In this document: positions 25,201 through 38,172 of the stretch, piece by piece | Numbering within the stretch: the stretch's first letter is position 1 | Layout: each line of letters starts with the position of its first letter | Assembly: GCA_020631575.1 (NCBI GenBank) | Contig: JAHDGX010000003.1 | Location: forward strand, 1 to 41,750 | DNA from: Candidatus Altimarinota bacterium | GTDB lineage: Bacteria; Patescibacteriota; Gracilibacteria; BD1-5; UBA6164 | DNA: 41,750 nt | Reading direction: 5' to 3' | The notes under the pieces: model-generated | The model's input: the letters and a program-made list of their open reading frames with translations, nothing else | Databases searched by the model: none | What the model was told of the DNA's origin: nothing | Translations under genes and position numbers: made by a program

Positions 25201-26502
25201 AAGAACCTGAATTCCAGAAAGAGTAATGCTTTTCTGGGGATTTCCTTCACTGAGGAACTTGAGAAAATCATTATAATTTTGAGTTTGTTTTGTTGTTCCA
25301 GCAACATCATAACTGTCAGATCCTTTTTCTGTATAACTAAAGCTACCATCTTCTCCAAGAGATTCTACTTTTCAATACACCACAACGTGACGCATCTTTC
25401 CTTCTGAATCTTTCTGAGTTTGATTGATCTGGATAATACCTCCTGGCTGAAAGTTTTCAGCTCATGAAACTTGTGGGTGCTGAGCGAGTAGCCCGAGGAA
25501 GTCTTTTGACCTCACAACTTGTTTTCACTCAAGCTCTTCTCTGTATCATGTTACTGTCTTGTTGTATGTCTCAATAAAATCATCAAAAATATGAGGGTTT
25601 TCAATTATTTTATCTACATTTTTTTTGAGTCCTGTAAACTTATCTGTTGATATAATTACATCTTCGTCAGCTATACTAGAGGATATCTCCCTCACTGCCC
25701 CGCGATGAAGATCAGGATCTACCGATCTAATATACTCATCCTTAAGATCTGTAGCATGACGGGCCTCTATAAGATTAAACTGTTTTGCCTTTGCAAGAGA
25801 AATACTTGGGAGGAGTTTTGCTATAAGTTCTTTTTTTTCTTGCTGAGTGTAGATTCCACTCTCTAAAAGCCATTCTATATCAAGGTCATCAAGCGTCTTT
25901 CATGTGTTGATTTTTTTTACTAGATCATGAAATGCTATCTCATTTTCAGGTTTTACAAGTTTATATTTTGTCTCAAGATTCATCTCTCTGAGGAAATTTG
26001 CAATCGATTTTTCTCTTGGTAAATTTCCTACTCAAAAGTGTTGGTTCATGAATGCCTTTCTATTTTTTTCATTTTCATGAAGATCTCTTAATTGTTGTTC
26101 TGAAAGTCATTTGAGAGGTTCATCTATTTTTACTCCAAGCGCATCTTCCCCAATATCATATTCTTGCAGGATAACATCTTTTACAGATCTTCTATTATTT
26201 GCAATACTTGCAAAGTATCATGTAGCTTCTCTTTTGAGAGCTCACAGAGAAATCTTATCTGCTGTGATTTCGATACCATCATACTTTCACTCTCTATCTC
26301 TATCTGCAAAATTCTTAATATCAGTAAGCATTTCTGGAGATACTGTCGTAGCTCAGTCTAAGGACTGCAAATATTCTGATCTAGAATCAGAATCTTTTAA
26401 CTTTTCCCTGCTATAATCCTTTGCTAGTTGAGCATAGAGATTTTTATTCTCTTTTTTTGTATTTACCTGCTCTTCTCATCCTAGTTCATTTACATTAACC
26501 AT
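22297..26502 (-). CDS. Giant protein of unknown function (1401 aa)
   Basis: MVNVNELGGEEQVNTKKENKNLYAQLAKDYSREKLKDSD... to ...SYPSMNPSDEDFDLAA*; continuous for 1402 codons with TGA=Gly; no signal peptide or TM noticed; internal beta-module and coiled-coil segments. Confidence 0.85.
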
Positions 26503-26644
26503 GAGGAAAATATTTTAATAAATATATTTCATATATCATACCAGAAAATAGCCAAAAAATCAAAAAAAGAGAGTAGCTAAAAAATAACTTGTAAAAATAC
26601 TCCTCAGATATACCATAAATGTATATTTTTTTACATATTAAACT

Positions 26645-28006
26645 ATGATTTTTATAGGAATTCTTATCAGTATCATAATGTTCTCTGTGATTGTAATTCT
26701 TCACGAATATGGTCATTATAAATCTGCTCGATTATTTTGAATACACATAGAAGAGTTTGGCCTGTGAATCCCTCCAAGAGCAAAGAAACTTTGGAAAAAT
26801 AAACACGGAACTCTCTTCTCGCTCAATTGGATTCCTCTGTGAGGTTTTGTAAGAATAAGCTGAGAATCTGAGCTCCTACTACAGTATTTTTGAAAAACAA
26901 AAAAGCCCCTCTCTCACAGCTGAATCTTAAAGAAGATCTCTTCTTGAGAGGACCTTTTCAATAAGAAATGAGAAAAAATAAAAGTCCAGGAAAGAAAATT
27001 ATTACAAGCTAGACTCTTAAGTCAGAGACCAGGAGAAAACTTTTATGAGAAACATATCTTTGCCCGCTCTATAGTACTCCTTGCTGGGGTTGTTATGAAT
27101 TTCTTACTTGCTATCGTGATCTTTTCGTCTCTTTTTATACTGTGAGTAAAACCAGTGTGAATAAATACATATATAGACACAAGCATTCCTTCTAAACTCA
27201 TTCCAAGCCTAGATACAGCTATAGAAAATTGACTCATAACAAAATCAGATGGTATTATTCTTTCACCTCTCGCATGATCAATAAGTGAAGAATCATGAAT
27301 ATTACCGTGAGATATTCTTCTTAGAGTAGATGAAAAAGGGATCGAAAGCATAAAATACTTACAAGAATATATAGCAAATAATGAAGAGAAAGAACTTACT
27401 TTTTACATTAATAGAAATACTGAGTGTCCAGCTGAAAGTACTTCTCTCAATTGTCCTATTATCGAATATCTTAACATAAAGATTACCCCAAATAAAGATG
27501 GTAAGATAGGAACATATCTATCTGAGAATCTTTTAGTAGATCAAGATTTTGAATATAAATACTCTTTGTGAGAAAGTATAAAATACTGAGCATATGAAAC
27601 CTACGCTCAAATACGACTTACACTCTCATGACTTTCCCTCCTCTTAAAAAATATTTTTAATCCTGAGACTCCTGAAGAAAGAGAGCAAGCTCTTGATAGT
27701 GTAGCATGACCTATTGGGATAGTATCAGTTATAACCCAGTCTCTTGAGTGAGGTATAATGCTTCTTTTTATACTTGCGTGAGTGATATCTATTAATCTAT
27801 GAGTGTTTAATCTTCTTCCAATTCCTGCACTTGATGGAGGAAGACTTTTACTCCTATGGATACGATCAGCTATAGATAAGGTTTTTTGAAAAACAGCACT
27901 CTCATGAGCGGTAGAAAATCTCGTTCATGTTATGTTTTTCCTCATATTAATTGCACTTTCAATTCTTATAGCGTACAATGACATTATAAGAATATTTAGC
28001 CAATAG
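26645..28006 (+). CDS. rseP: M50 site-2 protease, RseP-like, with PDZ region (453 aa)
   Basis: VIVILHEYGHYKSARLFGIHIEEFGLGIPPRAKKLW; PDZ-like GILPGDILLRVDEKGIES; GVFNLLPIPALDGGRLLLLWI. Confidence 0.94.
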
Positions 28007-28013
28007 AATCCTT

Positions 28014-28601
28014 ATGAATAAGACGACTGTTTCTGATATAAAAAAATATGTAAACTATCTACTGATTCCCTTAGAAGATATGTACTACCACCACTATGAG
28101 CATGCTCTGTGAGTTATGGAAAGGGCTATCTATCTTTGAACAATGGAGTGATGTAGTGAAGATGAAATTGAAATGCTTGTAATTGCTGCACTTTTTCACG
28201 ATACAGGTTTTGTTATAGAATATGATAACAATGAAGTATATGGTGCTAAGATTGCCCGTAATTACCTGCGAACTATACTCTATCCAAAAGAGAAAATAAG
28301 AATTATCGAGAATATTATTCTTGCAACAATTCCTCAGAAAACTCCTGAAACTCTCTTAGAAAAAATCATCAAAGATGCAGATATGGATAACCTTGGGAGA
28401 GAAGACTTTTTTGATATAAGTGAGAAACTAAAAAGAGAAAGAGAAATAATAAAAAATATAAAAATTAAAGATCCAGATTGGCACCATGCTTCTCTCGGGA
28501 TATTAAAAAATCACCAGTTTTATACCCCTACTCAAATCAGAGAAAGACATGAGAAACTCAAAGAAAATACAGAAAAACTCAAAAACGAGCTTCAAAAATA
28601 A
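28014..28601 (+). CDS. HD-domain phosphohydrolase (195 aa)
   Basis: HHYEHALGVMERAIYLGTMEGCSEDEIEMLVIAALFHDTGFVIEYDNNE...IIKDADMDNLG: H...HD...D. Confidence 0.88.
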
Positions 28602-28618
28602 AACAAAAACTATATGCT

Positions 28619-28646
28619 AGAGAATAATCTAATTATTCTCTTTTTT

Positions 28647-28647
<1 letters not shown>
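28619..28647 (+). terminator. Hairpin plus U-tract abutting the tgt start codon
   Basis: AGAGAATAAT-cta-ATTATTCTCT then TTTTT; last T of the tract directly precedes the ATG at 28647. Confidence 0.6.
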
Positions 28648-29795
<1,148 letters not shown>

Positions 29796-29879
29796 TAAAT
29801 AATATTAAAAAACAAATTTATATATTTGCAATATTTATTGTTTTTCATATATTTATAGAAATATATTTCACATTTACAG

Positions 29880-30665
29880 TTGCTCGATTTACCTCACCAA
29901 CATCCCTTATCAATAGAGGGGCTTTCAGAATACTGAATTGCTTTTATAGACGCTCTTTCTGATTATGACATAAAGTACCTAAAATCTGATGAGATACTTC
30001 AAACTTGTATAGATATTGAAAAAAATCATGAAGATAGAGAAAGATTTACCATTGATAGAGATACATGAAAAAAAGAAAAATATCATACTCATCTCTATGA
30101 AGTTGCATTTCGCTACCTACAATACTGATGAGAATATATAACTCATGCGGGGCTAGTCTCTGCTCTGAGGCATGATGACGTAGAAGATTTAAAATGAAAA
30201 ATAACATTTCAAGATATTAACAAAGAGAACGGTGTTATTGCTGCTGTATGCGTTGAAATTTTAACAAAACCTAAAACTCAAAAGTGACAGACAAAAGAAG
30301 AAAGAGATGACGAATACTTCTCTATATTTTCAAGTATAAAGTGCCTACTAGAAAAGATAGAGGAAATATCTAATAGATATGGGCTAAACTTAGATAATGA
30401 GCAAAAAATGACTATAGCTCATACAGCAGCCGTAATAAAGATATGTGATAGAATACATAACCTTCTTACTATGCCAGAAGATTATAACGAGGAAAAGAGA
30501 GAGAGAAAAATGAGGCAAACAGAGGATTATCTCATGCCTCTCGCTCTATCTCTCTGACTTCCAGAATTGCGAGATAAACTTGTAAAGGCTCTCATCAAAA
30601 ACGAGAGACATAAGAATAAAAATAAAACTGGTCATGCGCTTATAAGATATAAGCGTTACAACTAA
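29880..30665 (+). CDS. RelA/SpoT-homolog-type HD domain protein, hydrolase-only architecture (261 aa from TTG)
   Basis: KYHTHLYEVAFRYLQYGGEYITHAGLVSALRHDDVEDLKGKITFQDINKENG...CVEILTKPKT...VIKICDRIHNLLTM. Start codon uncertain. Confidence 0.75.
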
Positions 30666-31459
30666 ACTTTCTTTCTTCCAAAAAAGTACCATCCAAAACC
30701 GAGGAGATATGTAGAGTATGCAACGAATGCAATAAGTGATGGGTTTGCGTCGTAACTAAATCATGCTTTGAGTATCGCTCCAAATCCTTGAGATTCATTT
30801 AGAATAGGATTTAAATCAAAAAGTGGTTTAATGATAGTTGGTATGACTCATGCTCACTGGAACTCAACTATTCCATGTGCAAGGAGTCATCCTGCAACAA
30901 GAATAAACAATACATTTGTAACTCTGAGTACTTTTGCAATATTTACTTTCTGAATAGTAAAGAAAAGAATATATGAGATGATGACTGCTCCTACTACTCA
31001 TGCAAGTGCAAGCCATATGTCTGATGATATGAGAGAAAACTCTAGCGCGTTGAGAAATATAACTGTTTCTACTCCTTCACGAACAACACTGGCAAAAGCT
31101 AGAATTGAGAGCATCCAGAGCTGTCCACTACTCACTATATTTTCAACTGTTTTTTTAATTTGTTTTCCAATATTTTTAAAATTATTGTTTGTCCAAATCA
31201 GAAACTGAGTAATCATAGCGCAGGCTACAATCATCAAAACTCCCTCATAAATCTTCTCTGTTTTTCCACTAAAACCTCAGAAAAAATAATCAAATCATGC
31301 TGCAAATAAAAAACTCATAACAATACCAAGAGTAATTCCAAGAGTGATATAACGTTTTCTCTCCCTCTCTACTCCAAAAACTTTGAGCATAGAAAATATA
31401 AGTCCGATAATAATCGCTGCCTCAAGAGTCTCTCGAAACGTTACTATAAATATAGCCAT
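30662..31459 (-). CDS. FTR1-family high-affinity iron permease (265 aa)
   Basis: MAIFIVTFRETLEAAIIIGLIFSMLK and SVVREGVETVIFLNAL (two RExxE motifs), seven-TM-like hydrophobicity. Confidence 0.93.
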
Positions 31460-31500
31460 TTATCCTTATAGAAAATAAAATTTGAATTAGCTTATGAATA

Positions 31501-31520
31501 AAGTTTGGCATGTCAAAGTT
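31501..31520. promoter_or_regulatory. Candidate operator (imperfect 20-bp palindrome) in FTR1/DtxR divergent intergenic region
   Basis: AAGTTTGGCATGTCAAAGTT; 16 of 20 positions are palindromic. Confidence 0.45.
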
Positions 31521-31599
31521 ATTTAATGCATTTAAAATATTTTTATATTTCGCAAGAAATCATATACTCAAATCAAGTATTACTTTGTAAAAAATCACT

Positions 31600-32015
31600 A
31601 TGTCACACGAATCAAATCAAGTCTGGAAAGAATTTGAAGAAAATAGTATCTCTCACTCAGCAGCTCACTACCTACTTGCAATAGATGAACTTCATGAAGA
31701 TATGTGATACGCACGGAGTGTCGATATAGCAAGAGAGCTTGATATAACTGCCGGAAGCTGTTCTACTGGTCTCAAGTGACTGATGAAAAAGTGACTTATA
31801 GAAGAAGATAAAAATAGATTCATACTTCTTTCTGAAACGTGACAAAACGCTGTTGAGAAAATCAAGAAAAATAGAAAACTATTTATAAAATTTTTTACTC
31901 AGACTCTCTGAGCAAAAGATGAAGAAGCAATAGTCACAGCTTGTAAGATAGAGCATCTTATATCTTCTCACATCACTAGGAAGCTCGAAAAGTTTTTAGA
32001 TAAGACAAAAAAATA
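31600..32015 (+). CDS. DtxR/MntR-family metal-dependent transcriptional regulator (~137 aa)
   Basis: SHSAAHYLLAIDELHEDMGYARSVDIARELDITAGSCSTGLKGLMKKGLIEEDKNRFILLSETGQNAVEKIKKNRKLFIKFFTQTLGAKDEEAIVTACKIEHLIS. Confidence 0.9.
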
Positions 32016-32040
32016 AATCCACTTGTGGATTTATTTTTTC
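32007..32040. terminator. Bidirectional intrinsic terminator
   Basis: AAAAAATAAATCCAC-TT-GTGGATTTATTTTTT, 15-bp perfect arms. Confidence 0.85.
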
Positions 32041-32056
32041 TTATAATGTATTAGCT

Positions 32057-35000
32057 TTAATCAAGTCTGAAGAGTGCTTTATATCAATTTCACTGCATGA
32101 GTTTCACTATTGCTGTTGCAAGAGCTCTATCATCATTGATATCTATTTCAGCATTCATAATTGCTGTTTTATATGCTCTAAGTTCAAGAAAACTAGCAAG
32201 TTTTGAATCATCTCGTAATATTTCCATAATCGTCTTTACGCACAACTCTCTTTTTTGAACAGAGGTGTATTTTCAATTATAATTCACTCCCGCAAGTGCA
32301 AGATATGTTTCTTCATTTCAATCAATGCTGTAGGAAGAAAGTGCGATTTTGAGACATATACTATCTGTTTCTACAAGAGTAATTTTAGGATGGGTAAATA
32401 TACTCAGTAAGTTCTCATATCTTTGTGTCAATTTCTTTGCAGGATCTTTATCTATTGTTGCAGCGTTGAGATCTATAAGTAAATACTCCAGTCCGAGTGT
32501 TTTCATTCTCTCATAAGATATATTAGTATCATCATTATAGATATATTCCTGAAAATTAGTCAAAAGGCTATCTTCAAGTAAACGTGACATATTATCTGAT
32601 ATAAAATACTTCATAAATGTTCAAACTCTATAGATAAAAACATCATTTTTTAAATCTTTTTCGGGATATATAACTCATTTATATAAGTCTTGACGAAGCT
32701 CTTTGAGAGCATTGTCTTTTCAGGCAGATTCTAGGCTAATTCTCGATAATTCTGTAATTACTCTATCTAGTCACCCCATATCACTAATTGATTGAATTTG
32801 AGGAAGAAGTGGGTCATAATAATTTGTTCCATCAAGGATCCTTAATAGCTTATTTCGATATTCTTTAAAAATATCGTCTCTTTTATCTTCTTTAATATTT
32901 GTTTCAAAGATAATAGGAAAATATTCTGGATGAAATGTCATCAGAGCAACCTCTTCAGACATTCTCCCAACCTTGTAATCAGAATATCCTGCTGATTTTA
33001 TGTTATTAATTCAATGAGGAATAGCTGACTGTAAGAGATAGACGCTCACTATACCTAATACAATATAACTTACATGGTAATAATGTGAGTCAACTGTATC
33101 TTCTTCCAAGGAAATAAGACTCAATAATATCATCAAAATAAAGACAAAATACATGAGAATGCCATACCATACAATTCAGAAAGCAGATATAGTCCAAAGA
33201 AATACATAGAGTACAGAAAAAACATAATTTGCTAGAAAGATCTTGGTGTAACTATTTGACCTATCAAGCGTATAATAAAAATACACTAATGGAAGAAGAA
33301 AACAGGAAAGTATAACAACATATCAAACTGGTATAAATATCTGATTAAAGACTCCTGTGAGAACAGAAGAAATAGGACTAGGAATATAATATAATAGGAA
33401 AATAAGACAAAAAATAATAATTGGCCATCTATAAATTTCTTTTCTGTACGGCAGTATAACAAATATTAACGGGATAAGAGCAAAGAAAATAAAAGTGATA
33501 TCTGTAAATTCTCCCTTTTGATTTGTTTGAAACGTGAGATTCCATGGAAGTTTCAGATAGTTATTGATACCTTGCTCGTATCAAAAATATCTCCCAAAAT
33601 CTTCATTAGTTGTTGTTCATGTTTGAGATACCAGAGATAATCTCTGATCATTAATACTTTTTAATTCCTCTTGTGAATAGATAAGGTTATAATCAGGCTG
33701 GTAATACTCTCATTTTCATCAAATCAAGCTACCAATAGAAACTTCTCACTGTGATACATCTAGCTCTCAAATATGTTTTATTCCCCAAGGCATCAGAGCT
33801 AGAATAAACCCTATCATTATACATCATATTTCTACTGCTAAATTTCTAAATCATTTTGAAGATCTCTTGTCCCTTAACTTCGCAAGATATAAAAATCCAC
33901 ATCCAAAAATAATTAGTAGAATTGAAAAAGTATTTTTTATAACTCATGTAGTATCTGGAACAAGAACATTCATCATTTTCCATAAATCAATTCATGTAAA
34001 TATTCATATAAATATCATGAAGAAACCAAAAAATCAGAGAAGGTTCAGTTTTTTATAAAACAGTAAGCCCAATGCTGCAATGAGAAGTAATAGAGAAGTA
34101 AGCTTGATAGAAAATGCAATACCAATAAAAAATCATACACATGTAAGTGATCAAATAGATTTTTTATGTGAAAACTTTTCCTTTCAGAAAAGAGTGTAAA
34201 GTAAAAGCACAAATGCAATAATACTTATACTCAAAAGCCCAAAATCTAGTTTCATATCTTTTGCAAGTTGAAATACTGCCATGGGCATCATCAACGTAAT
34301 AATTACTGCAAGTAAGCCGAAATCATAATTAGTTTTATTTTGAGGAATTATAGTTTTAACAGCTAGATATATTACAATACTTACTATAACTCATGAAAAA
34401 CTGTTGAGTAAAAACGCAAAAGTTTGACTTCAAAATAAAAATCAGATTCAAGTGTATAGTTGCCAAAAATACATTTGCCCAACTGAGATTAATTCTCACC
34501 CCCCTGAAAGAAGTTTAGGAAAGTTCATGTATACTCAGAGATCATCCCATCAAATTGGGAATGGACGAAATACACTAATGAAATTTACACTCAGCAGAAA
34601 AGTTATAACCAGATATTGTAGCTCATCGATTACAAGAGATATTGATCCCCTTGGGTCTTTCAGAGAATACATCTTCAATGGTTTTGATATATGAGTAAAG
34701 ATATTTTTTATCTCTTGAAGTGAGAAGGCAACATATAAACCTAATAGTACTAATACTCAATATAAGTTATACAATCCAAATGCAGCTAAAACGAAAAGCA
34801 AAATAATAAATAATGCAAAACCCAAAGCCCCTGAAACCATAATTTTTAGAAATGGATGATCAAGATTGATATAATCTCTCATTCTAAACAGGATACTTCT
34901 TCAGAAGCTATAGCATATCAACCAAAAGAAAGAAATAAATAATAGGTAGCTTACAACTTTAAAAAACAAAATTATTCAAAGTGTTGTTTCAGATCAGATA

Positions 35001-35257
35001 ATTCCAAAGAAGAAACATGATAAGGCTAAAAAATGTACTAAGAATATAAAAATTAGTGTTTTTGCGCTTACACAGATACGATTCTCTCAAAGAAACGATT
35101 GATACATTTTATATCAACCATACACAAAGCTTATAATTATAAGATATATAAAGAAATGATTCTTTACTACTGAATGAATTGGGTAATATATGTAGTAAAA
35201 ATATATACTTAAAACTGCCATCAATAACAATAATGCCTTTTGAGCTGAATGATTCAT
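32057..35257 (-). CDS. Large polytopic membrane protein, GT39/ArnT-like glycosyltransferase candidate (1066 aa)
   Basis: Many TM segments; FRPFPIGWDDLGVYMNFPKLLSGG resembles the acidic first-loop motif of GT-C enzymes; C-terminal ...MKTLGLEYLLIDLNAATIDKDP... soluble domain. Confidence 0.7.
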
Positions 35258-35312
35258 ATTTATTAATAATACATGTAATATTTTTATAGTTTTTAGAATA
35301 TGATAAATGTAT

Positions 35313-35352
35313 GAAAAGTAAAAGTTTTGTCTGAAAGCAGACTTTACTTTCC
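35313..35352 (+). other. Bulged hairpin in malic-enzyme upstream region
   Basis: AAAGTAAA(agtttt)GTCTG-aaag-CAGACTTTACTTT, about 50 nt upstream of the ATG. Confidence 0.45.
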
Positions 35353-35400
35353 TAAAGTATTCTATACATTAGAAAAATATTTTTAATAAAAACCATCTAA

Positions 35401-36561
35401 ATGAATTACGATCAAAAAGCTTTGGAGCTCCATGAGAAGTTTCAATGAAAGATTGAAACAAAGTTAAAAACAGGAATTAACTCTCAAGAAGATCTCTCAA
35501 CTGTATATTCTCCATGAGTAGCTGCTCCATGTCTTGCAATAGCAAAAAATACTTCACAAGTAAAGAAATATACCCTTGCGGGAAATACAGTCGCTGTTAT
35601 CTCCGATGGATCTGCTGTATTAGGATTATGAAATATTGGTCCCGAAGCATCTCTTCCAGTTATGGAAGGGAAATGTGCTCTTTTTAAACAATTTGCTTGA
35701 GTCAATGCATTTCCTATTGTATTAAATACTCAAGACACTGAAGAAATTATCTCAACGATTAAAAATATCGCTCCTGGACTATGATGAATAAATCTCGAAG
35801 ATATATCAGCTCCTCGTTGCTTTGAAATTGAAAATAGATTAAAAGCCGAGTTAGATATACCAGTCTTTCATGATGATCAACATGGAACAGCAATAGTATG
35901 TCTTGCTGGTCTTATCAATGCTCTGAAAATAGTTAATAAACAAAAAGAAGACGTTAAAGTGGTAGTAAACTGAGTTGGGGCAGCTGGAGTAGCAATAACA
36001 AATCTACTTTTAAAATATTGAGTAAAGAATATTGTAGTCGTTGACTCAGCTGGAGCAATATACAAATGAAGAGAAAGACTCAATCCAGAAAAAGAACTCT
36101 TGAGCAATACAACAAATACAGCTTGTATTTTAGATCCTGAAAGTTCTGAATGTGTAAGATGATGACTTATTCAGGCTGTATCATGAGCAGATGTATTCCT
36201 CTGAGTCTCAGCACCATGAGTTCTTACGAAAAATATGGTAAAAAGCATGAATAAAGATGCAATTATATTTGCCATGGCTAATCCAACCCCTGAGATTATG
36301 CCAGAGCTTGCATATGAAGCAGGAGCAAAAATAGTAGCAACGGGCCGATCTGATTATCCAAATCAAATCAATAATGTTCTTGTATTTCCATGAATATTTA
36401 AATGAGCACTTGAATCATGAGTCAATGCAATAAGCGATGATATGAAAATTTCTGCTGCGGAGGCTCTAGCGAGTTATGTAAAAGATCCTACTGCCAATAA
36501 TATTATACCAGGGCCCTTTGAAAACTGAATTGCAGAGCTTATAGCCCAAAGTATAAAATAA
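35401..36561 (+). CDS. NAD(P)-dependent malic enzyme (386 aa)
   Basis: [112 protein letters not shown]. Confidence 0.96.
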
Positions 36562-36576
36562 ACATGTTTTTAACAT

Positions 36577-36608
36577 AAAATATCTTCCACTGTTGGAAGA
36601 TATTTTTT
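36577..36608 (+). terminator. Intrinsic terminator
   Basis: AAAATATCTTCCA-ctgt-TGGAAGATATTTT plus T-run. Confidence 0.8.
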
Positions 36609-36651
36609 CCTTAGTATACTAGACTTATACTTATTTATTCTCAAAAAAGTT

Positions 36652-38172
36652 TTGATTGATCAGCATGCATCACTCTCTGAAAAATTCTTAAAAAAAGGTT
36701 TTTGGCTCTATCTATTCACTTTTTTAGTAGCTCCTATATGATACTTTATAAAGATACTCATATCTTGAGAGGTATCTGTTTCAGATTTGGGAGTACTATA
36801 TTGAGTTATTAGTCTGATTACTTTACTATCAGCTTTTTCAGATTTAGGTATTTGAGAATCCCTCAAGTATTTTCTTCCTCAGTATATACAAAACAAACAA
36901 TATTCTCATATAAAATCGATACTTCTTTATGCCACTATAATACAATTTTTAGTAGGAGGAATACTTGCATTAACATTCTTCTTTTGAGCAGATTTCCTTG
37001 CAAATAATTATTTTAAAAATCCTACATCTTGAGAAGTCATGAAAGTGTTTTCACTCTTCTTCTTAGGGATAAATATTTTTCAAATTATATCTCAGTTTTT
37101 TCTTGCAGTACAAAATACTCTGTATTATAAATTAGCTGAATTTATAAGAAATATATTCATGTTGCTTTCTGTATTTCTCATATTATTTCTAGATCTGGGA
37201 AGTGTTGTAAATTTTTGATACATATGGATTATATGATTATATATTTGAGTCTTTTATAGTGTTTGGATTTTTGTACAAAAATACTATTACCACTTCCTGC
37301 ATAAAGAGTCTATAGTTTGGTCTTATAAATTATTTAAAGAATTTTTTGGTTATGCTTTACTTGTTTTTATTTCAGCTCAAGCATCAGTGATTTTATCACA
37401 AATTGATATGCAAATGATAATACTCATGCTCTGAACCCTTGAAGCCTGATATTACACAACGTATATGAGTCTTATTATGATACCGTTTTTACTTATATGA
37501 CCTGTATTCTTACTCCTACTCCCTGTGTTTTCAGAACAGTATGCAAAAAAGAATATTCCAAGTATTATTTCAATGAAAATATTTTTCCAAAAATATTTTA
37601 TTGCTTTGTGAATATTTTTCGGCTTATTCCTTTTTGTTTTCTCAAAAGAAATCTCGTTTGTATTATTTTGAGAAAATTTTACAAAATCTTGAGAAATACT
37701 TCGGTATTCATCTTTGTTTTTGCTATTTAACTTCTTGCTGCAAATAAACTTCAATATACTTGGAGCAATTGGACGAATACAATCAAAATTAAATATCACA
37801 CTTATAGCTATTGTCTTTAATATGGTATTAAATATTGTATTAATATGAAAAATATGAGTATACGGAGCAGCCCTCGCAACATGAATTTGATGGTTATTAA
37901 TATGGATACTATCAGAGATGAGTTTATGAAAACAATATTTCAAAATCCCAAACATGATATTTATATCAAAAAATATTTTTCTACTTTGATGAGTCGCTTT
38001 TATAAGCAGTTATTTTGTTAGTCCTATTATTTATTCAAACTCAAGAATCATAAGTCTTATCTTTATCTTGTGAATAGGAATCAGTTGGGTATTATATTTC
38101 TGTATTATAAACTTACACGAGTGTAAACTATTTATATCTGAAGTTAAAAAAATAAAATGAAAAAAGTCATAA
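36652..38172 (+). CDS. Wzx-like oligosaccharide/polysaccharide flippase (506 aa from TTG)
   Basis: Polytopic; KKGFWLYLFTFLVAPIGYFIKILISGEVSVSDLGVLYGVISLITLLSAFSDLGIGESLKYFLPQY; start codon uncertain. Confidence 0.85.

Noticed and set aside
29796-29879. Small hairpin gCAATA-tt-TATTGttttt after tgt as a terminator
   Set aside because: Only a 5-bp AT-rich stem in very AT-rich sequence; too weak to call.
37452-37955. 167-aa minus-strand ORF in the track
   Set aside because: Antisense to the Wzx-like flippase; no recognisable motif.
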